This document shows, in pieces, positions 1 through 6,453 of a DNA stretch of 8,086 bases. A program made the translations under genes and the position numbers. The stretch's first letter is position 1, and every line of letters starts with the position of its first letter. Where the stretch lies: positions 1 to 8,086 of the forward strand of contig JAFRLP010000344.1 of NCBI GenBank assembly GCA_017431185.1. Reading direction: 5' to 3'. The DNA is from Victivallales bacterium (lineage in GTDB: Bacteria; Verrucomicrobiota; Lentisphaeria; Oligosphaerales; Oligosphaeraceae). The notes beneath the pieces are model-generated. The model saw only the letters and a list, made by a program, of their open reading frames with translations, ran no database searches and was not told where the DNA came from.

Positions 1-1675
1 CAGGCCAATCGACCAGGATTTGGGAGGATGCGCCATTCGTACGTGGCTGGAGTGCGCCATCTGTCTCCAAGATTGGGATGACCAGGTGGGCATTGGTGAA
101 ATCGCCGTCCAATTTCATCGAGAGCATCAGGACACCTGGCTCGGGCATAGTGGCACGATAGCCTACCGTCACTCCGTCGTGGAGATATTGCACTTGGCAA
201 GAGTGATTGTCCAGCATCTCCATCACACCTGGGGAAGCCGTGTTCTTTTCAGCCAGACGATGCGCGTTCCCATTCTTGTCAAGCCATTCCGGCGCAATGG
301 CAGTCGGATGTTCCGTCCTGGGGAGTCCCGGTGCCAAAATGTATTTTGGGGAGGCCGCAAAAGGAAGAACCGGCAGTACTCCCCAGGGCATCCCCTTCAG
401 AATGACCCTGCCCAGACCGGTTGCATCGTAGTGCGGGTCTGCCAGCAGGTCAAATTGCAGGAAACCGCCGTTTGCATTGAGGAAGGACTTTTCAAAGGTA
501 CCGGTCACCGCAAAGCCGAATCCACCGATTTCCGAAGGGGTTGGAAACTCGGCAATGGAATCATCCGCAAACCGTGCCGCAACACTCAAAAGCGATGCCG
601 TCAATAACGAATACACGGAGTACTGCCCATAATCGTCACACCCATGAAGAGTATCCTGCGAAAATTGGTTTTTGATGTGGAATCTTTTGCCGTCCTTGCG
701 GCAGAATCCACGCCGTGTCACAGCGGCAGAAAGCCGGGCCTGGCGTTTAAACGCCCCTGCCAGCCGTGGTTCCACTTCCTTGTATTTCCTGGCCGCTGCC
801 TCGCACAAAGCGCAGATAATGGCCTCCTGAAAGTAGAATTGGGAGGAACGCCCGCCGAACGGCGCTTCGCCCCCGGAAGAAACCTCCAGCAACGTGACGA
901 AATCGCCCTTGTCCAGCAGGGCAGTGATCTCATCCCGCAACGGACTTCGATATGCGCATTCAAATGCGGCGGCAAACTGCAGCCTGGTAGTCAAATCGTA
1001 GGTGATGGGTTGACCGGGGTCAAGATACATCCCCCACTCATTGAAATGGGCGGTCTGCCAGCGCATATATGTCTCGAAGAAACGCCGTCCCCACAATGTG
1101 CCCTTCACTCCCCCAATGTCGGCATACTCACGCAGCAGTTCGCCGCATGCGGAATGCACGACCCAGTTGTTGCATTTTTTTTGCAACTCCTCATCGGGAT
1201 AGAAATGGCGGTAATGCCGTTCTGGAACGACCAAGGCCAGATTCCGCCGCCACATCTCCGCCCGTTCTGCCTCCACTTGGGGGCGTAATTCGCAGAAAGC
1301 CGTCACCAACTCCCGCATCCAAAAATCCGATGACCTTTCGCGGATGTCAGGGGCGGTGAATTCCCTGCATGCGTAATCCATCGAACGCAATACCTTTTCC
1401 TTCAAATCCGCGATTCTGCCATTGGCCAGCAGAATTGCGCCCGAGGAGACAAACCGCGGTGTGGTCTGCGCCCACTCCCGGTTCAACACAGGGTCAATGA
1501 TCGCGCCCCGCTCATCCAGCCATTCAGCCGCCATGCGGACAATGCTCTCCATCACATCCAGATAATCGGCCTTGCCCATGCCGCTGGGCAGCCAATTCTT
1601 CGGCGTTGTGCCAGAGATGATTTGGCGGACGAGTCGCTCCGGCTCGCATGCCTGCTTGTTCCCATTGGTCGTCAT
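1..1675 (-). CDS. Large alpha-toroid carbohydrate-active-enzyme-like protein, 3' end cut by window edge
   Basis: The frame is open from an ATG at 1675 to the window edge: 558 codons without a stop. It begins 4 bp after the stop of the glycosidase gene, which suggests translational coupling. No signal peptide is visible, so the product is probably cytoplasmic. The first ~370 residues are helix-rich. Notable motifs are NNWVVHSACGEL (about 169-180), WGMYLDPGQPITYDL (214-228) and GGEAPFGGRSSQFYFQEA (268-285). Residues from ~380 look beta-rich. This layout resembles bacterial (alpha/alpha)-barrel plus beta-sandwich glycosidases or polysaccharide lyases. From memory, the DPG-P-TYD and PFGGRSxQF motifs recur in an uncharacterised enzyme-like group. 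I cannot assign a CAZy family or catalytic residues. The operon context supports a role in glycan breakdown. The gene itself is secure; the function is inferred. Confidence 0.8.
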   Translation of the reverse strand, partial: MTTNGNKQACEPERLVRQIISGTTPKNWLPSGMGKADYLDVMESIVRMAAEWLDERGAIIDPVLNREWAQTTPRFVSSGAILLANGRIADLKEKVLRSMDYACREFTAPDIRERSSDFWMRELVTAFCELRPQVEAERAEMWRRNLALVVPERHYRHFYPDEELQKKCNNWVVHSACGELLREYADIGGVKGTLWGRRFFETYMRWQTAHFNEWGMYLDPGQPITYDLTTRLQFAAAFECAYRSPLRDEITALLDKGDFVTLLEVSSGGEAPFGGRSSQFYFQEAIICALCEAAARKYKEVEPRLAGAFKRQARLSAAVTRRGFCRKDGKRFHIKNQFSQDTLHGCDDYGQYSVYSLLTASLLSVAARFADDSIAEFPTPSEIGGFGFAVTGTFEKSFLNANGGFLQFDLLADPHYDATGLGRVILKGMPWGVLPVLPFAASPKYILAPGLPRTEHPTAIAPEWLDKNGNAHRLAEKNTASPGVMEMLDNHSCQVQYLHDGVTVGYRATMPEPGVLMLSMKLDGDFTNAHLVIPILETDGALQPRTNGASSQILVDWP

Positions 1676-1679
1676 TGCG

Positions 1680-3683
1680 CTATTCCAGAATATCGGAGAC
1701 GACATGCTCTCCTTCAAAGAGATAACGGCCGCCACCCAGGCTTTTCGTCCTTCCCGAACGGGATCTCAAACTTGCATATCCAGGAATGACCAGTTCTGCG
1801 GAAGCCGTCCCTGGCCCAATGGCCACAACCATGACACGGATTTTGTCACCCCACTTGAAAGCCGCGGCCTCCACGCCGTTTCCACGTGATTTCTCAACCG
1901 TAATCTCGGGCGCTTTTTCAACGCTCATGATGAACGGCTCAAGCTCTTTCAGGATAGCCACCGTCTTGCAGATTCTCTCCCACTGTTCCGCCGAATGACC
2001 GGGATCGTTTTTCTCTGAATAATACATGACATGGTGCCAGGAGTATAGAATGAACGCCTTGACACCGTGAATGGCCGCCAGCAGGCATTGACTGCGCATC
2101 TCCTCCACCGTCGGATATCTGGGCTTATGTTCCAAGGACGAGGAATTCCAGGAGAACACCTGCGGCACCCACCATAATGGCAAACCAGTCTTCATCGCGG
2201 GTGCAAAGGCCATCTGAACAGTCTTGAGCGTTTGTGCCGGCCCCGTATTGGTTCTTCCTCCGATTGGATACACATCATGAAGCAAAACATCCCCTGTCTT
2301 GGAGAAATGCTGGAAATTCCCAATCCTGTCGGTCAAGGTCAACACAGGATGCCAGGGATCCCGTTCGCTGATACGTTCTCGAAGCGCACAAATTGCAGGT
2401 ATCTCGTCAAGCGGGTTTTCATCGGAGACGTACCAGGCCAGCATGGCAGGATGTTTTCTCAACGTTTCGACCGTCATGTCCGCCACTGCTCCAGGACCTT
2501 GGCTGTCTCCCCACTGCTGGCGACCACGAGGCTTCTTTCCCTTGGGCAGTTCCAATTGGTTCTTGATGGAAAAAATGTATTTGAGATTCAATTTATGCAA
2601 TTCATCGCACAGTGCCAACAGTGTCTCCTGCGGTGTTTTCTTCACTCCGCCGTATGGATTGACGTATCCGATGGAGAGTATCGCATTGAAACCGGCATCC
2701 CGAATCTTTCTCAAAGCCCCCGTGTCGTTCTTTTCGATAAATCCGGTGAACAATCCAATGGGCATGAATGGCTTGTCGTCAATCAGTGTTCTCCCGTCAT
2801 GGTCAATTTCGACATTCCCCGCCGGAACAATTTCGTCTGGCGAACGCACGAAAACGCTGGAACGATCAACGGCAAGAATCCGCTTTCCCGTCAAATCAAG
2901 CAGTTTTGCCTCAACAGGGATTTTTCCTGGCTCGAATGCGCCAAAACAGGCCACTGCATCCCCATTGACGTCCACGGGAATGCGCTTTGTACGACCGCCC
3001 ACCGTCGCCTGAATCGCCAGTTCCAACGGAGTCTCTGCCGAGGAAAGAACGCATCGCCAGGAAATCTCGCCCTGGGCATTGAGAGTGAGTTTCTGAGGTC
3101 CCGTCTTGTGAAGCATTGCAATTTCGGCGGAGAACGGGAAGATGCTTATGTCATCAAACCACAGGGTGCCTGTGCGCTTTGTCCGCATCAACAGGCACAA
3201 GGATGCCTTTGCCATATTGGCTGGAGGCTGGAAAAGGAAACTCATGTTTTCCCAGTCATTCTGGTCGGAATTCATCTTCTTTCTGTTGTAGAAATTTCCA
3301 GGAAGTTCACCTCCATCGCTGTCCCAATAGCGAATGGCAAAAATCTCCATTCGCATCTTGTCAGGCTCCACTTTCAACTCACTTCGGTATTGCAGGGACA
3401 ACTGGTAGCGGATTCCTGGCTTCAGTGCAATTGGCAGCATCGCCTCCTTGTTGTTATTGGGGTCATTCCTGACGTATTTCAACGCCCCAGACCCATTCAT
3501 TCCCTCCCGCTGGGCATAACTCCAACCATCTGGCAACCTCCACCCCGATGCACCATCATTGAAATTTTCGGTCAAAATCGGTTTTGCTCCCGAAAGGTCG
3601 GTCAAATCCACAAAACCCTCCAGGTCAGATGCCATGAGCGACAGGACGCAATTCAACAGCAAAAGCGAAAGGACCTTTTTCAT
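1680..3683 (-). CDS. Secreted CBM plus TIM-barrel glycoside hydrolase-like protein
   Basis: The 667-residue protein starts with a signal peptide (MKKVLSLLLLNCVLSLMA, cleavage near residue 18-20), so it is exported. Residues ~35-185 look like a CBM4/9-type jelly roll (FNDGASGW, then LWFDDISI at the end). A beta-sandwich linker follows at ~195-290. Residues ~295-580 form a GH-A-like (beta/alpha)8 domain, with HPAMLAWYVSDENP carrying a likely acid/base Glu (E422) and a C-terminal beta domain. The strand that should bear the nucleophile reads LPLWWVPQVFSW, with Gln where a Glu would be expected. The start was chosen as ATG 3683 because AGGAG lies 7 nt upstream. A GTG at 3689 is in frame but sits only 1 nt from that SD. 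The gene is 2 bp after the isomerase stop. Substrate is unknown; a non-hydrolytic glycan-binding role is possible. Confidence 0.85.
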   Translation of the reverse strand: MKKVLSLLLLNCVLSLMASDLEGFVDLTDLSGAKPILTENFNDGASGWRLPDGWSYAQREGMNGSGALKYVRNDPNNNKEAMLPIALKPGIRYQLSLQYRSELKVEPDKMRMEIFAIRYWDSDGGELPGNFYNRKKMNSDQNDWENMSFLFQPPANMAKASLCLLMRTKRTGTLWFDDISIFPFSAEIAMLHKTGPQKLTLNAQGEISWRCVLSSAETPLELAIQATVGGRTKRIPVDVNGDAVACFGAFEPGKIPVEAKLLDLTGKRILAVDRSSVFVRSPDEIVPAGNVEIDHDGRTLIDDKPFMPIGLFTGFIEKNDTGALRKIRDAGFNAILSIGYVNPYGGVKKTPQETLLALCDELHKLNLKYIFSIKNQLELPKGKKPRGRQQWGDSQGPGAVADMTVETLRKHPAMLAWYVSDENPLDEIPAICALRERISERDPWHPVLTLTDRIGNFQHFSKTGDVLLHDVYPIGGRTNTGPAQTLKTVQMAFAPAMKTGLPLWWVPQVFSWNSSSLEHKPRYPTVEEMRSQCLLAAIHGVKAFILYSWHHVMYYSEKNDPGHSAEQWERICKTVAILKELEPFIMSVEKAPEITVEKSRGNGVEAAAFKWGDKIRVMVVAIGPGTASAELVIPGYASLRSRSGRTKSLGGGRYLFEGEHVVSDILE

Positions 3684-3685
3684 TT

Positions 3686-4429
3686 TCACTCTCCTGGCGT
3701 TTGGGCAACCAGCCGTTTCAAGACCTGGGCATCCTCAAGATACTGTTCGACAGAATCTTTCCGCACAAATTCCAGCAGGGCTGGAACTTGTGCGGGAATG
3801 TTCGACAACAATTCAGTCCACTCCTCAAAACCGTTTGCCAATGGTTTGCGCACACGATTCACGCAGTAGTGGACATGGATGGCGCGAATCCGGTCGGATG
3901 GCAGCAACGCAAGGTCTCGCAAATTGTCACGCAGAGCATCACGCCGTTCCTCCCGTTGAAAGTAACAAAAGAAATTGTCCTCGCCGACTTCATCAAGCAG
4001 TCTAACCGCTGAGCCTGGCTCATCAGTTAGCGTTCCGCAATGCCATTCGGCGGCCACTTGCATGTCACCAGCGCAACGACACAATTTACGCAAATGCTCC
4101 ACTGTGCATTTACGGATGTCTGGCGGACACTCGGCAGACGGCAAAATCCCTGCCCAGACACGAATCCATTGCGCCCCCAATGCCGCAGCCGTATCTGCGA
4201 CCATCTGCGGATCGTCGTTGGCTCTCCAATAACTGCCGTAGGAGAAATTGACCAGTCCTGCGTCCAAAGTCATCTGTCCAATTCTTGCGGCGAGTTCCAG
4301 TTCGCCTGGGGGAAGATGAACATCTCCGCCCCATTCGATGCCATCCAGACCAGCCTGGACGGTCAATTCAATGATTCGCTCAAAAGGCAAGGAACGAAAC
4401 GTAACACTGAGCAGGCCAGTCGCTCTCAT
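3686..4429 (-). CDS. Sugar phosphate isomerase/epimerase-like TIM barrel protein
   Basis: This 247-residue protein fits the xylose-isomerase-like TIM barrel family (AP endonuclease 2 fold). Family members isomerise or epimerise sugars, or act as related metal-dependent dehydratases, in the cytoplasm. Visible hallmarks are the early strand LDGIEWGGDVHL (28-39), then AAEWH with E128, IRAIHVHY with H185/H187, and ALLEFV with E220. E128, H187 and E220 are in the order of the usual metal ligands. The usual Asp on the strand between them is not evident (CYFQRE, 155-160), so substrate or metal site may differ. There is no signal peptide. The start ATG overlaps the prepilin stop as ATGA, with no Shine-Dalgarno sequence, so translation is probably coupled. 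It probably processes a sugar released by the neighbouring enzymes, but the substrate cannot be read from the sequence. Confidence 0.85.
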   Translation of the reverse strand: MRATGLLSVTFRSLPFERIIELTVQAGLDGIEWGGDVHLPPGELELAARIGQMTLDAGLVNFSYGSYWRANDDPQMVADTAAALGAQWIRVWAGILPSAECPPDIRKCTVEHLRKLCRCAGDMQVAAEWHCGTLTDEPGSAVRLLDEVGEDNFFCYFQREERRDALRDNLRDLALLPSDRIRAIHVHYCVNRVRKPLANGFEEWTELLSNIPAQVPALLEFVRKDSVEQYLEDAQVLKRLVAQTPGE

Positions 4430-5205
4430 AAGCCGATTTCAATCTTGGTCGTTGCATCAGCCCCCCAGAAAATCACTTTCGCGAGGCTGTTCATGCTGCT
4501 ATCTGAATAGCCATTCTTGAAAAATTCCCTGAAATTGGCGGCTGCATCACCAGTGCGACAGGTGGCCGCATGACCGTCCAGAAAGGCAAAATTCGCCCGC
4601 TCTGCGTGACGAAAATGGAATTTCTCATTGCTGCTGTTCTTTGCCCAGGCAAAATAATACTGCTCCCTCTTGGGCTTGGAAAGGTTGATATTTGCACTGT
4701 CCCCCATGATGGACATTGAGGACGGATTCCTCACGACCTTGACACCTAAGTGAAGATATTCGTTGGATGTGCCTGGCCAACCGCAAATCGGCGTCCCCGC
4801 GCAGTTCCGGGGATTCAGCATTCCAAACCCCTGATATCCATCGACGTTATACCCGCCCGCACCCGGTCGCGGTTCTCCAGGACAATACATTACCTTCCTG
4901 GGCAAACCATAGTTCGACTCGAAGTATTTGTTCCACTGCGTCACAGCCGTACCATTCGTGTAGTAGATATACATGAATCCCGTATAATCCGATTCATACA
5001 TTATTTGCATCATGGCACATTGCTTCTGTCTTGACATGCAGTCAATGGTACGGGCCTTCTCACGGGCTTTCGCCAAAGCCGGCAGAAGCATAGCGGCAAG
5101 TATGGCGATGATGGCAATAACGACCAGCAATTCAATCAAAGTAAAGAAAGCCAAGTGCTGTTTTCCTGTCTTTCGTCCCCAAGGCATTACTGCGGAAATA
5201 GTCAT
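4426..5205 (-). CDS. Prepilin-type N-terminal methylation protein with H-x9-DG motif
   Basis: The 259-residue protein (from ATG 5205) carries a type IV pilin/type II pseudopilin N-terminus: basic leader, then FFTLIELLVVIAIIAILAAM with the conserved Glu at 25. The C-terminal half has HAERANFAFLDG, an exact H-x9-DG motif typical of the large prepilin-like families of Planctomycetes and Lentisphaerota. It is expected to be an inner-membrane protein processed by prepilin peptidase. Such proteins are often encoded beside glycan-degrading enzymes, but their role is not established. ATG 5205 is chosen because it restores the natural N-terminus MTISAV, which is duplicated by the MITE-like insertion just upstream. 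No Shine-Dalgarno sequence precedes it. The frame can be opened 29 codons further to ATG 5292 inside the inserted element, giving 288 residues. Which start is used is unresolved. The gene overlaps the isomerase by 4 bp. Confidence 0.88.
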   Translation of the reverse strand: MTISAVMPWGRKTGKQHLAFFTLIELLVVIAIIAILAAMLLPALAKAREKARTIDCMSRQKQCAMMQIMYESDYTGFMYIYYTNGTAVTQWNKYFESNYGLPRKVMYCPGEPRPGAGGYNVDGYQGFGMLNPRNCAGTPICGWPGTSNEYLHLGVKVVRNPSSMSIMGDSANINLSKPKREQYYFAWAKNSSNEKFHFRHAERANFAFLDGHAATCRTGDAAANFREFFKNGYSDSSMNSLAKVIFWGADATTKIEIGL

Positions 5206-5207
5206 TT
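5198..5207. repeat. Target-site duplication, left copy (10 bp)
   Basis: ATAGTCATTT on the plus strand (AAATGACTAT on the coding strand) repeats exactly at 5371-5380 in the same orientation and brackets the inverted-repeat element. It contains the ATG of the prepilin gene. This is the expected footprint of transposon insertion. Confidence 0.75.
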
Positions 5208-5208
5208 G

Positions 5209-5229
5209 TGGGTATCTAGTTGACGTAAC
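5209..5229 (+). repeat. Terminal inverted repeat, left
   Basis: Begins TGGGTATCTAG and ends GACGTAAC. It is the exact reverse complement of 5349-5369 over 21 bp. Confidence 0.85.
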
Positions 5230-5348
5230 CAATAGGGTTTGAACCACTCGCCTATTTCTGTATGAACTTAATGTTTGAAAGGGATTGAGCATTGTGGAAG
5301 TAAATTGAAGTTGTTTTCAAATCAAATTAGTCCTGGGCAAGAAGACTA

Positions 5349-5369
5349 GTTACGTCAACTAGATACCCA
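5349..5369 (-). repeat. Terminal inverted repeat, right
   Basis: Begins GTTACGTC and ends AGATACCCA on the plus strand. It is the exact reverse complement of 5209-5229. Confidence 0.85.
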
Positions 5370-5378
5370 TATAGTCAT
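5355..5378 (-). other. Seven-codon minigene left by the insertion (MTIWVSS)
   Basis: The ATG at 5378 follows CTGGAGTGC, with GGAG 7 nt upstream: a good Shine-Dalgarno and probably the original prepilin start. After three codons it runs into the inserted element and stops at TGA (5357-5355). Ribosomes recruited here would make MTIWVSS and terminate. Whether they reinitiate at 5292 or 5205 cannot be told. It is probably an insertion by-product and not a functional peptide. Confidence 0.5.
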
Positions 5379-5380
5379 TT
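5371..5380. repeat. Target-site duplication, right copy (10 bp)
   Basis: Exact second copy of ATAGTCATTT, in the same orientation as 5198-5207. It includes the start codon of the 7-codon minigene. Confidence 0.75.
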
Positions 5381-5432
5381 TTGCACTCCAGTTCAAATTG
5401 CTTGATGATGGCAAAACAATCGTCTGCATATA

Positions 5433-5461
5433 ACTATAATCTCCTTTTTTTGAACTGTCAA
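5433..5461 (-). promoter_or_regulatory. Sigma70-type promoter of the prepilin/glycosidase operon
   Basis: On the minus strand a consensus -35 TTGACA (5461-5456) is separated by exactly 17 bp from -10 TATAGT (5438-5433). The predicted start of transcription is near 5426, giving a ~48-nt leader to the original ATG at 5378. The same hexamers and the same spacing occur at 7852-7880 before the esterase. This supports function. Confidence 0.75.
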
Positions 5462-5476
5462 CCATCCTCCTGTTTG

Positions 5477-5497
5477 CGTTTTGTGATATTCGTTGGC
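5477..5497 (-). promoter_or_regulatory. 21-bp conserved box upstream of the -35, candidate activator site
   Basis: A 21-bp block, reading GCCAACGAATATC then ACAAAACG on the minus strand, is identical to 7895-7915. Both copies sit 14-15 bp upstream of a TTGACA -35. The centre is about 61 bp upstream of the predicted transcription start, the usual place of a class I activator site. It contains AACG twice with 14-bp periodicity. The binding protein is unknown; an AraC- or CRP-like regulator is a guess. Confidence 0.6.
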
Positions 5498-5524
5498 AAA
5501 TCGTAAGGCGATGGATATTGAGGC

Positions 5525-5552
5525 AAAAAGGTTGCCAGCCCGTTCAGGCTGG
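5525..5552 (-). terminator. Intrinsic terminator after the split hypothetical gene
   Basis: On the minus strand CCAGCC (5552-5547), loop TGAACG, GGCTGG (5540-5535) form a 6-bp GC-rich stem. CAACC and five T residues (5529-5525) follow. It begins 18 bp after the stop at 5571, so it would end the upstream transcript before the next promoter at 5461. Confidence 0.6.
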
Positions 5553-5570
5553 ATAGAGCAATGCCTTGAT

Positions 5571-6335
5571 TTATCCTATAGAGACACCAAAGTCCTTAAA
5601 ACTGCGTATATGAGACTGAATTTCACTGGTCTTGTATGGAATGGATGTAACAGAGAATTCATCTTCAACGTCATACTGACAAGAAAAAAACCAATAGCCT
5701 GGAAGACGTGCGAACAAAAACTCATGGGTCTGCCCGACTTTATCAGGCTGTCGTGTCGCATCAAGCAGAATTTCTCCTAGTTTGGCCTCATTTGCAGGAA
5801 AAAGTTGGGGAAGCGATACCTCGGAAACCCAGAACATTTCTGGCCATGCAAATCTGGTCAACACACCCTGCCAAAAAGACACACGGCTTACAGAATGACA
5901 AGTGTAGTCGTGAAAACATCTATTTAAAGCCAAGTTCTCTTCTTCAATAATCCCTTCGCCCTTCGTGTCAAGTTCTTCCCAGACCAGCGTCTTTTCTTCA
6001 CCGGCGGCTGTCCTTGCCAGAGAAAAACAGCGATGCACCGAGGAGACACTTGTCAATCCTCGTTCATCCAAAAAATGAAAAATCGAAAAGGTGTCGTCAA
6101 ATCGAAAGACCTCAAGGGAACGCGAAGATGCCAGTCGATGCTCATGCATACTCTATTTGAACACCAACTTGCTTTCGGCTGTCTGCCTATGAGCCTTTTC
6201 AAGGCGTCGAACAAAAACTTTCACTTCCCGTGCATAACTCTTATCCACACGCATGGATTTCAAATCATCACCAAACACCCTTTTCATTTTCGACAAGGTT
6301 GCTTTCGCGAAGTATTTTGTTGCTTCCTGTGGCAT
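5571..6335 (-). pseudogene. Unrecognised hypothetical gene split by an in-frame TAG
   Basis: Two minus-strand frames lie in the same phase: 60 residues from ATG 6335 to TAG 6155-6153, then, after one codon, 192 residues from ATG 6149 to TAA at 5571. Read through the stop, they would give a protein of about 254 residues. The first part is basic (KRVFGDDLKSMRVDKSYAREVKVFVRRLEKAHRQ). The second is mixed and protein-like (for example GEILLDATRQPDK, LPGYWFFSCQYDVEDEF). I recognise no family, no signal peptide and no membrane helix. Neither ATG has a convincing Shine-Dalgarno sequence. Open, stop-free codons (LEFFRYITSYPQ) also precede 6335 without a start, hinting at a truncated 5' end. A terminator follows at once, which supports a real transcription unit. 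Two separate small genes remain possible. The region is AT-richer than its neighbours. Confidence 0.45.
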
Positions 6336-6391
6336 TTGTGGATAAGAGGTTATGTAACGGAAAAACTCGAGTGTGGGAACGTTTGCTCTCT

Positions 6392-6419
6392 AATATATCC
6401 TACCCCGTCTTTTTTACAA
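6392..6419 (-). promoter_or_regulatory. Weak candidate promoter for the split hypothetical gene
   Basis: TTGTAA (6419-6414), 16 bp, then TATATT (6397-6392) on the minus strand. The -10 is 5/6 and the -35 is 4/6 of consensus. It lies ~50 nt upstream of ATG 6335. AT-rich sequence makes a chance match quite possible. Confidence 0.3.
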
Positions 6420-6453
6420 TTGTATGAGATTATTATTTCGCACGGTGTTGTTT

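Larger units (their letters stand above)
5208..5370. mobile_element. 163-bp MITE-like insertion with 21-bp terminal inverted repeats
   Basis: A 163-bp segment is bounded by perfect 21-bp inverted repeats (5209-5229 and 5349-5369) and flanked by an exact 10-bp direct repeat. It is too short for a transposase, so it would be a non-autonomous element moved in trans. The interior is AT-rich and has no gene of its own, although it supplies the first 29 codons of an alternative prepilin start (5292). On the sense transcript of the operon the repeats could pair as a 21-bp stem around a ~119-nt loop. The outermost base pair (5208/5370) is mismatched, so the boundary may be off by one base. The IS family that mobilises it cannot be named from these ends. 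Confidence 0.75.

Noticed and set aside
20..1359. Plus-strand open frames opposite the left-edge gene
   Set aside because: The minus strand is open for 558 codons with coherent motifs and starts 4 bp after the preceding gene, so the plus-strand frames are shadows.
3683..3689. GTG at 3689 as start of the glycosidase
   Set aside because: It is only 1 nt from the AGGAG Shine-Dalgarno and would overlap the isomerase stop. ATG 3683 has 7-nt spacing and gives a normal signal peptide.
2232..3869. Plus-strand open frame of 545 codons
   Set aside because: It lies antisense to the glycosidase and isomerase genes, has low-complexity, Cys/His/Gln-rich composition and no recognisable motif. The minus-strand proteins have clear domains.
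5493..5780. Plus-strand 95-codon frame
   Set aside because: It begins inside the 21-bp regulatory box, spans the minus-strand terminator and is antisense to the split gene. No motif is visible.
6153..6155. TAG as a sense codon in this genome
   Set aside because: The glycosidase gene ends at TAG (1682-1680) and the next gene starts 4 bp later in another frame, so TAG works as a stop here.
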